Source: Gemmatimonadota bacterium (GTDB lineage Bacteria; Gemmatimonadota; Gemmatimonadetes; Gemmatimonadales; GWC2-71-9). Taken from it: a stretch of DNA of 64,000 nucleotides. Positions 17,668-26,749 of this stretch are shown in pieces. A model generated the notes under the pieces. The model saw only the letters and a program-made list of their open reading frames with translations. It had not been told where the DNA came from and did not search any database. The translations under genes and the position numbers were made by a program. The stretch spans positions 1 to 64,000 of the forward strand of contig QHUJ01000112.1 in NCBI GenBank assembly GCA_003221895.1. The letters are read 5' to 3'. The first letter of the stretch is position 1; the number at the start of each line of letters is the position of its first letter.

Positions 17668-18677
17668 CACGATCGCACCCCTTCCGTCGCCCACACGACG
17701 GGCAACACCCGGGCACCCGTCGCTGTAACTGCATCGGCTGCCGTCCGCGCATCGCTTTTCATAATGAAGAACATCGAGCCGCCGGCACCAGCACCGGCCG
17801 CCTTCCCGCCCAGCGCGCCGGCCGCCCCGGCCGCCTGCTCCAACCGCGCCATCTCTTCCGTACGCATGCCGGGATCGAGCGCCTGCTGGTGTTTCCAATT
17901 CTCGCTGAGCACCGCGGCGACCCGCGCCAGGTCGGCGCGGCGCAGCGCTTCGACCATCGCTTCCCCCGCAGCTTTGATACCGTGGAGGGCGCCAGTGATC
18001 GTGCGGTCGCCGCGCTCGAATCCCTGCATCACCCGTGAGATCGTATCGCCCGAGATGCGACTCTGGTTGGTGTAGCAGAGCAACACTTGTCGTTCGAGCG
18101 TGGCAGCGAAATCAGGGTCGACGGTCACGGGTTCGATGCCCACGTCGGGATCGCGAAAACTCAGGCGATGGAACCCGCCCAGCGCGGCCGCATACTGATC
18201 CTGCTTTCCTCCCGGCAATTGCGCTTCGATCGTCTCGACCTGCCATGCCTGCTCCGCGCACTCGCGCTCCGCACGCGCTTCCTGCCGAGCTCGGCTTAAC
18301 ACGCCGACGAGCGCCACACCGAGGGCGCCGGAGCTGCCCAGTCCCGATCCCGGCGGTGCGTCGCTGCGCGTGATCAGCGTGAAACCCCCCAACACGGGGA
18401 ACATGCGCACCGCCGCCTTGAGCAGCGGCAGCTTGCCGCCCGGTGTGAGACCGCCGGCGTTGGCGCACTCCAGCGTTTCGCCGAGCTCCTCCGACACGAA
18501 TCGCAGCAGCTTGCCGCCCACCCGCAGCTCGACGTGCGAGCGCAGCTCGATCGCGGCGTTGACGACGACGCCGCCTTCGCGCGCAGAGAACGGGGGCACG
18601 TCGGTCCAGCCGCCGGCGAAGTCGAGCCGCATCGGCGCGGTGGCGTGGAATTCGGCCGGCAGATCGCGCCGCCTCAT
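17664..18677 (-). CDS. GHMP-family sugar kinase (heptose/fucose kinase-like)
   Basis: 337 residues from the ATG at 18677, which overlaps the solute-binding-protein stop (ATGA). LDFAGGWTDVPPFSAREGG at 18-36 is the sugar-binding start seen in D-glycero-D-manno-heptose 7-phosphate kinase (HddA) and L-fucose kinase-like proteins. PPGSGLGSSGA at 108-118 is the GHMP ATP loop, and GGKAAGAGAGGSMFF near residue 300 is motif 3. It probably phosphorylates a sugar released or imported by the surrounding locus. No heptose or LPS genes are nearby, which argues against the cell-envelope heptose role. Confidence 0.8.
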   Translation of the reverse strand: MRRRDLPAEFHATAPMRLDFAGGWTDVPPFSAREGGVVVNAAIELRSHVELRVGGKLLRFVSEELGETLECANAGGLTPGGKLPLLKAAVRMFPVLGGFTLITRSDAPPGSGLGSSGALGVALVGVLSRARQEARAERECAEQAWQVETIEAQLPGGKQDQYAAALGGFHRLSFRDPDVGIEPVTVDPDFAATLERQVLLCYTNQSRISGDTISRVMQGFERGDRTITGALHGIKAAGEAMVEALRRADLARVAAVLSENWKHQQALDPGMRTEEMARLEQAAGAAGALGGKAAGAGAGGSMFFIMKSDARTAADAVTATGARVLPVVWATEGVRSW

Positions 18678-20131
18678 GGCGTGACCCGCCATGCGGCGAC
18701 GGTCGGCAGCTCGCCCCGGATATCCATGTAGACGCCGCGAACGCGGCTGTTCATCGCCTGAACGCCGCGCGCGTGATAGAGCCAGACGACCGGCAGCTGA
18801 TCGGCGAACACGCGCTGCGCCAGCACGGGGTCGGCTGGAATCGCAATCCCGGTGACGCTGTCGAGCGACCGCAGGAAACCGAGTCCTGGATCGCCGGAAA
18901 TCCCGGCGACAGCGGCCGTGAAATCGTGTCTCGGTCCGAACACGCGACTCAAGAAGGTGGAGTTTTCGAGCTGGCGAATCGTGACCTTGAAGCCGACGGC
19001 GTTGAGCCGCGCCTGCAGCATCTGCTCCAGCGCTCCTTCTCCACTGCCGACGGTCAGGAGCTCGAAGCTCAGCGGCGAGCCGCTCCCCAGTGCGGCCACG
19101 AGCCGGCGCGCCGAATCGGGAGCGACCGGCAGGTGTGGAGGCGCAACGTACCACGGCAGGCCGGGCGGGACGGGGCCATCCGCAACAGTCGCGAGGCCAA
19201 ACAGGTAGCCATCCACGATTTCCTGCCGATCGATCGCGAGTGCGACGGCCACTCGCGCGCGACGGTCGTTGAACGGCGGGCGCCGCGTGTTGAAGACGAG
19301 CCCATACGGGAGAACCATGGGATATTCGCGCACCGCGAGCCCGCTGTGGCGGCGCACAAACGCGACGTGCTGTGGGCTGATCCCGGCAAAGTCGAGCTCT
19401 CCCGACGCGAGCGCCGATAGCTTGACCATCGGCTCGTCCACGACGACGACGATGAACCGCTCGACCTGAGGCGGTCCTCCCATGTCGGCGGGAAAATCGG
19501 GATTCCTCGCGAACACCCAGCGCCGGTTTGGCTCGTGCGTGACGAACCGGAAGGGGCCGTTGCCGACTGGGTTCACGTTCCACGCGGCCTCGCGGAGACG
19601 GGCATGCGGGACACTGTCGAGCAGGTATGCCGGCAGGATCGCGAGGTCGGTGAGAACGAAGGGGAAGTCGCCGGCCGGCCGCGTGAAGCGCAGCTCGACG
19701 GTGGAGTCGTCCAATGCGGCGACGGACGCAAGCGTTTGCAGCTCAGCGAAACGCGGATAGCCGGTCGCCGGGTCGCGCGCCGCTTGCAGCGTCCATACGA
19801 CGTCGCGGGCCGTCGTCGGCGTGCCGTCGTGCCAGCGCACATCGGTCCGCAGCCGGAACGTGAGCACGCGGCGATCGACCGACCAGCGCCAGCTGCGCGC
19901 GAGGTACGGCTGCGGCACGAGCAGCGAGTCGTAGCGCGCCAGCGTCGTGAGCAACACATAGCGCTGCACCTGACGCGCGAGCGAATGCATCGTGAGCAGC
20001 GGGTTGATGCTCTGCAGGTCGGCGCCGGATGCGAACAGGACGGTTGCGCCGCGGTGTGCGGCCTCATCGCCGCACGCACACGTCACCAGCAGAGCTGCCG
20101 CGAGGAGAGTGGGAACCGGCATGCGCGACAC
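18674..20131 (-). CDS. ABC transporter solute-binding lipoprotein, family 5 (DppA/OppA-like)
   Basis: 485 residues with a signal ending LLVTCAC and Cys18 or Cys20 as lipid anchor. Typical SBP family-5 segments are seen: INPLLTMHSLARQVQRY, LARSWRWSVDRRVLTFRLRTDVRWHDGTPTTARDV and IDRQEIVDGYLFG. Family members bind di/oligopeptides, but also oligosaccharides and nickel. It starts the minus operon that continues with the sugar kinase and the heparinase-like gene, and faces two family-matched permease genes on the other strand. Starts with GTG or an ATG three codons later. Confidence 0.85.
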   Translation of the reverse strand: MSRMPVPTLLAAALLVTCACGDEAAHRGATVLFASGADLQSINPLLTMHSLARQVQRYVLLTTLARYDSLLVPQPYLARSWRWSVDRRVLTFRLRTDVRWHDGTPTTARDVVWTLQAARDPATGYPRFAELQTLASVAALDDSTVELRFTRPAGDFPFVLTDLAILPAYLLDSVPHARLREAAWNVNPVGNGPFRFVTHEPNRRWVFARNPDFPADMGGPPQVERFIVVVVDEPMVKLSALASGELDFAGISPQHVAFVRRHSGLAVREYPMVLPYGLVFNTRRPPFNDRRARVAVALAIDRQEIVDGYLFGLATVADGPVPPGLPWYVAPPHLPVAPDSARRLVAALGSGSPLSFELLTVGSGEGALEQMLQARLNAVGFKVTIRQLENSTFLSRVFGPRHDFTAAVAGISGDPGLGFLRSLDSVTGIAIPADPVLAQRVFADQLPVVWLYHARGVQAMNSRVRGVYMDIRGELPTVAAWRVTP

Positions 20132-20177
20132 GCACGCATTCTAGCGGGGCACGGGGGGTGGCGCGAGATTCCCGCCG
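20132..20177. promoter_or_regulatory. Divergent gap between binding-protein and permease operons
   Basis: Only 46 bases separate the two divergent transporter operons, so the promoters must overlap or extend into the genes, which would suit joint control by one regulator. I see no clear palindrome or boxes. Confidence 0.35.
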
Positions 20178-21149
20178 ATGCTTGCCAGGCTGGCACACCG
20201 CCTGTTCGCCGGTTTCGCCGTCGTGCTCGGCGTCGTCACACTCACCTTCCTGCTGTTGCACGCCGCACCGGGAGATCCTATCGAGCTGATGCTGGGGCAG
20301 ACCGCGACCGCGGAGCAGGTCGCGGCGCAGCGGCGCGCGCTCGGGCTCGACAGGCCGCTCCCAGCGCAGTTCGCAAGCTGGTTAGGACGTTTGGGGCGCG
20401 GTGATTGGGGGACCAGCATCGCCCGGGGGCGGCCCGTGCGGGCGGTTTTGGGCGACGCCTGGCCCGCCACTGTGCGGCTCGTCGCGCTGTCGTTGCTGCT
20501 GAGCTACCTGATCGGGCTGTTCATCGGCGCGATTCAGGCGGCGCGCTCGAGATCCCGTACCGACACGATTCTCTCGGTCACCACGGTGACGCTGTTCGCC
20601 TTGCCGGGTTTCTGGTTGGCCCTGATGCTGGTGCTCGTCTTCACCTACTGGGCCCGATGGCTGCCCGCCTTTGGCGCCGCGGGACTCGACGCCGATTACC
20701 TGAGCGCCGGCGCGTGGATGGTGGATCGCCTGCGCCACCTTGCCCTGCCGCTCACCACGCTCACGCTGATCGGTATCGGAGGCGCCGCGCGCTTTGCGCG
20801 CGGCGCGATGCTCGACACATTGAGCCAGCCATTCATCACGACCGCGCGCGCCAAGGGGCTCGTGCCCCGGCAGGTGATCGCCCGTCACGCGCTGCGCAAC
20901 GCGCTCACACCCATCGTCACCCTGCTCGGCCTATCGCTGCCGGCGCTGTTTTCCGGCGCTGTCTTCATCGAAGCCGTGTTTGCCTGGCCCGGCGTGGGAC
21001 GCATTCTCGTCGAAGCGGTGCAGGCGCGTGACTACCCCGTGGTCATGGCGGCGACCACGGTGAGTGCGGTGCTGGTCGTCGCCGGCAATCTTCTGGCCGA
21101 TATCCTGGCGGCGTGGCTCGATCCGCGCGTGCGGAGTGCTTCAGCATGA
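20178..21149 (+). CDS. ABC transporter permease, DppB/OppB-like
   Basis: 323 residues with six predicted membrane helices. The N-terminal RLFAGFAVVLGVVTLTFLLLHAAPGDP is the standard start of DppB-type permeases, and ARAKGLVPRQVIARHALRNALTPIV carries the EAA-like loop that contacts the ATPases. It partners with the next gene to form the membrane channel. No ATPase genes (DppD/DppF type) occur in the window. Confidence 0.9.
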   Translation: MLARLAHRLFAGFAVVLGVVTLTFLLLHAAPGDPIELMLGQTATAEQVAAQRRALGLDRPLPAQFASWLGRLGRGDWGTSIARGRPVRAVLGDAWPATVRLVALSLLLSYLIGLFIGAIQAARSRSRTDTILSVTTVTLFALPGFWLALMLVLVFTYWARWLPAFGAAGLDADYLSAGAWMVDRLRHLALPLTTLTLIGIGGAARFARGAMLDTLSQPFITTARAKGLVPRQVIARHALRNALTPIVTLLGLSLPALFSGAVFIEAVFAWPGVGRILVEAVQARDYPVVMAATTVSAVLVVAGNLLADILAAWLDPRVRSASA

Positions 21150-21991
21150 CGCGCTTGCTCAGAGACGGGCGCGCCGCTTTCGGTGCGATGGTCCTGCTCG
21201 TCGTGCTCCTCTGCGCCCTGTTCGCGCCGCTGGTGACCAACGGCCAGCCGGCCGCACAGCGCGACATCGTGGCGACGCGTTTCGTTCCCCCCCTCTCCAG
21301 CGACACGCGCGGAGAGTTTCATGCGCTCGGCACGGACCGGTTCGGACGCGATGTGTGGACGCGGTTGGTCTACGGCGCCCGCGTGTCGATGGGTGTCGGC
21401 GTGATCGCCGTGATGGTTTCGATCGTCCTCGGTGTCATGGTCGGCGCGGTCGCCGGATTTTGGCGCGGACCCATCGCCATGACACTGATCGGGCTCACCG
21501 ACTTCGTGCTGGCGATCCCGCGCGTCGTGCTGCTCCTGTTGATTGCGGCATTATGGCAGCCGAGTACCGCCCTGGTGATTATCGTGCTCGGACTCACGGG
21601 ATGGACGAGCATTGCCCGGCTGGTGCATGGGGAGGTACGCGCGCTGGCTGTGCGGCCCTTCGTCGAGGGCGCACGAGCGGTGGGTGCGCCGCGCGTGCGC
21701 GTGCTTGCCCGTCACATTCTGCCGAATGCTCTGACGCCGGTGATCGTGGCGGGGGCGCTGGGCATCGGCAACGCGATCACGCTGGAAGCGGGCCTTTCGT
21801 ATTTCGGGCTCGGGGTGCAGCCGCCGACGCCGTCGTGGGGCAACATGATTGCCTCGGGGCGCGACGTGCTGGTCAACGCGCCGTGGGTCGCCGCCGCGCC
21901 GGGTGTGGCGCTCGTGTTGGTGGTGGTCGCCTGCACGTTGCTGGGGGATGCGCTGCGGGACGTCCTCGATCCCTCACAGCAGCTTCCATAG
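21146..21991 (+). CDS. ABC transporter permease, DppC/OppC-like
   Basis: 281 residues from the ATG at 21146, which overlaps the dppB-like stop (ATGA); an in-frame start further upstream is inside that gene. Contains the family landmark HALGTDRFGRDVWTRLVYGARVS, six hydrophobic helices, the EAA-like loop EGARAVGAPRVRVLARHILPNA and the terminal LEAGLSYFGLGVQPPTPSWG. Second channel subunit of the family-5-type importer. Its 3' end overlaps the convergent hydrolase gene by 18 bases. Confidence 0.9.
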   Translation: MTRLLRDGRAAFGAMVLLVVLLCALFAPLVTNGQPAAQRDIVATRFVPPLSSDTRGEFHALGTDRFGRDVWTRLVYGARVSMGVGVIAVMVSIVLGVMVGAVAGFWRGPIAMTLIGLTDFVLAIPRVVLLLLIAALWQPSTALVIIVLGLTGWTSIARLVHGEVRALAVRPFVEGARAVGAPRVRVLARHILPNALTPVIVAGALGIGNAITLEAGLSYFGLGVQPPTPSWGNMIASGRDVLVNAPWVAAAPGVALVLVVVACTLLGDALRDVLDPSQQLP

Positions 21992-22615
21992 CGTCGCCGG
22001 GTGAATCTCGTGGCCGCCCTCGAAGGACACCAACTCGTAGGGAATCTCGTGATCGCGTAGCCGCGCCTCGGTCGCGGCGACGATCTTCGGCGTGAAGAAC
22101 TCGTCGCGATGGCCAAAGACCAGGGTGAGCCGGGCATGGCGCAGCCGCTCTGCGGCGCGACGCTCTCCGAGGTCGGGATCGGGCGGCACTTCCCCACCCC
22201 AGACGATCAGGCGATCGATCCGCGCCGCCCCGAGCATCGTCCAACGACAAACCGTTGCCGAGCCCTGCGAGAATCCCAACGCGATGACCTTGTCCTTTCC
22301 GGTAGCGACGTGGTCGTACAGCGCGTCGAGATAACGCACGTAGTCGTCGATCTCGTGCAAGCGATCTTCCTTGGTCATCCAGCTCGCGCCGACGCGCCGC
22401 TCAGCCGGGTTCTCGGTGAGGTAGAAACGCGAGAGACCTTCCGGAGCCACGACGCAACGCTGGTCATCGGCAATGGGACCAAACCGCTCGAGGAAACGGG
22501 AGGCCAGCTGGCCATAGCCGTGACACACGATCCACAGCTCAGCCGCCTCCTCGAGCGAGCCGACCGTGAAGTACCGCGCGGTCCGCGATGTGGTGAGAAT
22601 GTGTTCCTGCATCAC
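21974..22615 (-). CDS. Alpha/beta hydrolase, phospholipase/carboxylesterase family
   Basis: 213 residues, cytoplasmic. Nucleophile serine in GFSQGSATVCRW near residue 115, acid in VFGHRDEFFTP near residue 168 and His in EGGHEIHP near residue 200 complete a Ser-Asp-His triad, as in small bacterial carboxylesterases (YpfH/EstB-like). Its first ATG overlaps the mannosidase stop, so both are transcribed together from the isomerase side. It could remove acyl groups from the glycan handled by the neighbours. Confidence 0.8.
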   Translation of the reverse strand: MMQEHILTTSRTARYFTVGSLEEAAELWIVCHGYGQLASRFLERFGPIADDQRCVVAPEGLSRFYLTENPAERRVGASWMTKEDRLHEIDDYVRYLDALYDHVATGKDKVIALGFSQGSATVCRWTMLGAARIDRLIVWGGEVPPDPDLGERRAAERLRHARLTLVFGHRDEFFTPKIVAATEARLRDHEIPYELVSFEGGHEIHPATLWKLL

Positions 22616-25341
22616 GTCACCATGATCGAAACGATTTCGTGCGGCTCGGCGACGAACCGCACGACGTTGCCGCGCTGCTCCAGGACAAGCGCCACCGCCT
22701 CCCGCTCATCGGCGCGGACGCGATGCGCCGTCTTCACACCGGCGCCGAACCGCCACGCCCCCGCCGCCTTGCGATTGGTGGCGTTGTAGCAGCGCAGCAC
22801 TACCGGGGAGCCGACCTGGGCGGGCTTCACCCCCGAGAACACAAGCCCGCTTCCCTCGAGTGCGATGTCCAACGGCGCGAGCTTGAGCGATGCGCCGTGG
22901 CGCAACCACAGACCAGTGATCGGCAGGAACGCGTCTTCCCAAACGTGAGCGAGAAAATCGCCTCGATCGACGTCGGCACTGCTGACCGGCGCCAGCGCCA
23001 GATCGATTCGCGTCGTACCGATGCATTGCGCGCCTGGAATCGCGGTGGGCCAGCCCGCGTGGCCGGGTCGCGTTGGCAAATCGCCACGCGACAAGTCTCC
23101 GATGGCACGGAGCAGCGTCACGAGAAGATCGCCCTTGGTGGTCCATTCATACTCGAAGAACGCGGGCGCCAGGGTGACGAGCCCGCGACCGCCGCGTGCC
23201 GCCGCGACGAAGCGGTGCGCCGGCGCGGTGCGCACAGGCGTCTCACGGGGATACGCGCCCGGCTCGACGGCCACGGCGTGCCGCTCGACGACGCCAAACG
23301 CCGTTCCCGCCATCGCCGGCGCATCCGCGAGACCCGTCGGCACGCGCGCGCGCAACCGATGGTAGGTGTTGCGATTGTCGATTTCGAGCGTCGCGCGGAC
23401 GATCGGGCTGTCGGCGTACAGCTGGATCACGAGGCGCGCGTCGATCCCGCGCGTCACTTCCCACCGAGCCTCGAGCCCGGCAACCAGCGGACCCGCCGCG
23501 AGCCGGCGGACCGTGATCGGTCCGCGACTCTGTTTGACGCGGTCACGAACGGGCGGACAGTAGCTGTAGGCGTCGCCGGCGTCGCCCGAATCTTCGAGAC
23601 GCAACAGATCGCTGTAACGCTCGTTTCGGCGGCGATCGACGATCGTGATCGCGCCATTCGGCTCGAGCGCGACCTCCACGAACCGATTCTCGAGCGAACG
23701 ACCGCGGACGTGCACGTCTTCGGCCCTTCCCAGAGGCACTGCCGCGCCCGCGCGCAGAGCCACGAGGCCCAACCCCGCGACGGTCGGAGCGCGAAACGCG
23801 ATGCGCACCTGGTCCACTTCGTCCTGGTCGGGCGAATGGCGGGCCGCGTCGATCCGCTCCTGCGTCACGCGGCGCGCCAGGACCTGCACGGGAACGGCGC
23901 GGCCATCGGGAAGCGCGCCATGCAACGCGAAGGGCCGGAACCCCGCTCCTTCGCGGTGCCGGCGATCCTCCGACGACGGTCCGACGACCACATCGCGCCG
24001 AAAAAACGAAACGTCGACAACCATGACGCCGCCGCGCGGCCGGGGCGCGGGATTCCACAGCACGAGCGCCGCACCGGCCGCCGGCGTCTGCTCGCGAGCG
24101 GTGTCGGGATCGTACCCGATGAGCGCATGCAAGGCGTCACGCCGCAGCTCGGCGGCGTAGGCCGCGACATCGTTCAGCCGCTGCTCAGCGGCAGCGGTCA
24201 CTTCGTCCGCCGAGCATCCACAGAGGGTGTCGTGAAACTGGGTGCGCACGAGCTTGCGCCACGCGGTGTCGAGCAGCGGTCTGCGATCGCGACCACCCGT
24301 GTATCGGGCGAGCGCGCTCAACGGCTCGGCGATGCGCTCGAGGAACAGCTCGACTGCGCCGTGGTGGCGCTTGAACGGTGCGCGCGTGCTGTGGACGCCC
24401 TGCAGGGTCCAGGTGTAACCGTACGACCAGCGCAGCTCGCCCGCAATTGTGCGAGCGGTTGTGCTCTCGGCAGCCTGGAAGAATTCATCGAGGCGCGAGA
24501 TGCGAAACGCACTCGCGGGCTCGAGCTCGGCAAGCACATCGCGCAGCCGCGACAGCGCGGGGTGCGGTGCCTGATGGTCGGCGCCAATGAAAACGGGCAC
24601 ATGTTTCCCCGCCGCGCGCTGCACCAGCGTCGCGCGAACTTCCTTCCAGATGTCGGGCAGCCGCGACCCCGAACCCGGAAGCGCGGCGCCGATCTCATAG
24701 CCGTTGGGCGGCATGTGCCACAGCAGGATGTCACGGCCGTCCGGCCCCTTCCAACGAAATAGGTCACGTTCCTGGCCGGACTCGCCCCCCCCGCTCCCCC
24801 CGCCGCCCAAGCCTCGCCACAGCACGCCGAACTTGATACCGAATTCGCGCGCCAGCGCCGGCAAGACGGCAGGATGGCCGAACGCGTCCGGCGAGTACAG
24901 GACGTCGAGCCTGCCGCCCCAACGTTCGGCGTCGGCCGAGCCGAGCAGGAGGTTACGCAGCAGCGATTCCCCGGAGGGAATCTGTTCGTCGGCGAGCACA
25001 TACCACGGGCCGGCCTGCAGCCGGCCGCTCTTGACGAGCGTTTTGATGTCGCCCTCGCGCTCCGCCCGCGAGCGCAGATAGTCCTCGACGAGGACAGTCT
25101 GACCATCGAGCAGGAAGCTGCGAAACGATGAATCGGCGTGGAGACGGTCGATGAGATCATCGATGAGGGGGATGAGCCGGGCGTGGAACGTCGCGCGTGG
25201 CAGGAACCATTCACGATCCCAATGTGTGTGCGGGATCAGGTGAAAGATGTACGCTCCCCCAGCGGCGCTCGCGCCCCCCCCGCCCCCGCCGCCCCCGCCG
25301 CCCCCGCCGCCCCCTCCGCCCCCGCCCCCCCCGCCGGTCAC
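22612..25341 (-). CDS. Glycoside hydrolase family 38 alpha-mannosidase with polyglycine N-terminus
   Basis: 909 residues from the GTG at 25341, chosen because it overlaps the isomerase stop (GTGA). Directly after Met-Thr come 21 consecutive glycines, then ASAAGGAY, then the GH38 start HLIPHTHWDREWF with zinc ligands His40 and Asp42. Candidate nucleophile Asp152 lies in LYSPDAFGHPAVLP. The central three-helix bundle (about 300-400) and C-terminal beta domains of GH38 follow. No signal peptide, so probably a cytoplasmic enzyme removing alpha-mannose from imported oligosaccharides. No ATG, GTG or TTG lies between the glycine tract and the catalytic domain, so the tract is likely translated. Confidence 0.85.
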   Translation of the reverse strand: MTGGGGGGGGGGGGGGGGGGGGGASAAGGAYIFHLIPHTHWDREWFLPRATFHARLIPLIDDLIDRLHADSSFRSFLLDGQTVLVEDYLRSRAEREGDIKTLVKSGRLQAGPWYVLADEQIPSGESLLRNLLLGSADAERWGGRLDVLYSPDAFGHPAVLPALAREFGIKFGVLWRGLGGGGSGGGESGQERDLFRWKGPDGRDILLWHMPPNGYEIGAALPGSGSRLPDIWKEVRATLVQRAAGKHVPVFIGADHQAPHPALSRLRDVLAELEPASAFRISRLDEFFQAAESTTARTIAGELRWSYGYTWTLQGVHSTRAPFKRHHGAVELFLERIAEPLSALARYTGGRDRRPLLDTAWRKLVRTQFHDTLCGCSADEVTAAAEQRLNDVAAYAAELRRDALHALIGYDPDTAREQTPAAGAALVLWNPAPRPRGGVMVVDVSFFRRDVVVGPSSEDRRHREGAGFRPFALHGALPDGRAVPVQVLARRVTQERIDAARHSPDQDEVDQVRIAFRAPTVAGLGLVALRAGAAVPLGRAEDVHVRGRSLENRFVEVALEPNGAITIVDRRRNERYSDLLRLEDSGDAGDAYSYCPPVRDRVKQSRGPITVRRLAAGPLVAGLEARWEVTRGIDARLVIQLYADSPIVRATLEIDNRNTYHRLRARVPTGLADAPAMAGTAFGVVERHAVAVEPGAYPRETPVRTAPAHRFVAAARGGRGLVTLAPAFFEYEWTTKGDLLVTLLRAIGDLSRGDLPTRPGHAGWPTAIPGAQCIGTTRIDLALAPVSSADVDRGDFLAHVWEDAFLPITGLWLRHGASLKLAPLDIALEGSGLVFSGVKPAQVGSPVVLRCYNATNRKAAGAWRFGAGVKTAHRVRADEREAVALVLEQRGNVVRFVAEPHEIVSIMVT
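25273..25335 (-). repeat. GGC/GGG microsatellite encoding 21 glycines
   Basis: Sixty-three bases consisting only of glycine codons (GGC, GGG and one GGA) lie at codons 3-23 of the alpha-mannosidase gene. The repeat unit is close to GGCGGG. Length changes of whole codons would be tolerated, and other indels would shut the gene off, so it is a candidate for slippage. Confidence 0.9.
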
Positions 25342-26648
25342 GGATGCAGCTGCGCGATCTCCGCGAGGCTCGAGAGATGGACGTGCGCGACCCGGCGGCC
25401 GCGCGCCAGGAGGGCGCGGACATCGCCGCGCGCCTGGGCGCGGTACAGCTCGCCGAAGGTCCACGCCATCCCCGGGATCGGCATGTCCTCGCGGGTGTCG
25501 GCGGTAATCACCAGGAAGAGTCCGGTATTGGGACCGCCCTTATGCAGCTGGCCGGTCGAATGGAGGTAGCGCGGGCCAAAACCGAGGGTCGTGGCGCAGT
25601 TCAGCGCCTTCCCCCACACGGCGCGCACCGCCTGGAATTCCGCCAGCACTTGCGGCCCCTGCGGGAGATACGCGAGGATCGCGAAGTAGTCTCCCGGTCG
25701 CGCACTGCGCCGCAGCGTTTCCAGCGAGAGGGTCGGCAACGGATCAGACTGCTGCGCGCCCGTCAACTCCGCGCGTGCCAGTCGCTTCGCCTCGTCCACG
25801 TCAGGCTGATCGAACGCATTCACGCCGAGCCGCTCACACAGCGCCTGCGTGGCGTATTCCCAGCGCAGGAACTCGATGCCGAGGTCGAGCGGATCGCTCG
25901 AGATTTCCTGCGGGCCGACCGACTGCATGTCCGGCAATGCGGCGCGGACAGGATCGTGCACGATGGGAATGACGCCGCGGCCATCTTTCCCTGAGCTCTC
26001 CGCCACCAGCTGCTCCACCCAGTGCGCGAGCCAATCGACCTGGGGTGGCGGTGCCACCAGCAGCTTATCCCGCCCGGCCATCGCGCGATCGGCGATCGCG
26101 ACGCCCAACGCCTTCGCCGCCTTGACGTCAACGCCCCTGGTCCGCTCGAGCAGCGTCCGGCCATCGATGCCGAGCAGCGCGGCCGGCAGCATGCCGATCG
26201 CGGTTAAGCCGGAGTAGCGACCACCCACATCGGGCGGATGCGGCAAGACCGCGCGGAAGCCGCGCTCCCGACCAAGCGAGTCGAGCGGGCTCTCGGTTTC
26301 CGTGATGGCGATGAATTGCCCGGGACGGGCGCGGCGCAGGAAATAGTTGCAGAAGGCGAGCGTCTCGACCGTGTTGCCGGACTTGCTCGCGACGAGAAAC
26401 AACGTGCGTGAAACATCGTGCACCCGCTCTGCCGCGCGCACCGCGTCGGGATTGGTGCTGTCCAGGACGTGGAGCTCGTTCTTCCGGAACGTCTCCGCCA
26501 GCACCTCGGCCACGAGGCTCGAGCCACCCATGCCGCACACCAGCGTGTGATCCAGTCCGTCGGCGCGTGCCGCAGCCGCCAACGCGACGAGCTCATCCCA
26601 CTGTGCCAGTGAGTGCTGCGGGGCGTCGATCCATCCGAGGAGATTCAT
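25338..26648 (-). CDS. Glucose-6-phosphate isomerase of the Tal/Pgi type (Pgi domain only)
   Basis: 436 residues from the ATG at 26648; a longer frame upstream has no family match. GMGGSSLVAEV and ASKSGNTVET are the sugar-phosphate-binding SIS motifs of phosphoglucose isomerases. STGQLHKGGPNTG near residue 360 is characteristic of the isomerase half of bifunctional transaldolase/isomerase proteins. The transaldolase half is absent here and no separate gene for it lies in the window. The stop overlaps the mannosidase GTG, which links hexose-phosphate entry into glycolysis with mannoside breakdown. Confidence 0.85.
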   Translation of the reverse strand: MNLLGWIDAPQHSLAQWDELVALAAAARADGLDHTLVCGMGGSSLVAEVLAETFRKNELHVLDSTNPDAVRAAERVHDVSRTLFLVASKSGNTVETLAFCNYFLRRARPGQFIAITETESPLDSLGRERGFRAVLPHPPDVGGRYSGLTAIGMLPAALLGIDGRTLLERTRGVDVKAAKALGVAIADRAMAGRDKLLVAPPPQVDWLAHWVEQLVAESSGKDGRGVIPIVHDPVRAALPDMQSVGPQEISSDPLDLGIEFLRWEYATQALCERLGVNAFDQPDVDEAKRLARAELTGAQQSDPLPTLSLETLRRSARPGDYFAILAYLPQGPQVLAEFQAVRAVWGKALNCATTLGFGPRYLHSTGQLHKGGPNTGLFLVITADTREDMPIPGMAWTFGELYRAQARGDVRALLARGRRVAHVHLSSLAEIAQLHP

Positions 26649-26749
26649 TGGCGGCGTAACATAATGCGGTTTAGGTTGCGCGGAGTCTCGTCCAGATGAT
26701 TCTGTTGGGCTGCTGCGCGAACTGGCGGAGGGGGAGAAGCCGCGAGGCC

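Noticed and set aside
22639-24762. 707-codon open frame on the plus strand opposite the alpha-mannosidase
   Set aside because: It has no recognisable domain, is Arg/Gly/Ala-rich with low complexity, and mirrors the third-position GC of the real minus-strand gene. A high-GC antisense shadow.
25273-25335. Replication origin or structural G-quadruplex element
   Set aside because: The tract is an exact run of glycine codons in frame with a well-supported gene, so the coding explanation is simpler, though G-quadruplex formation cannot be excluded.
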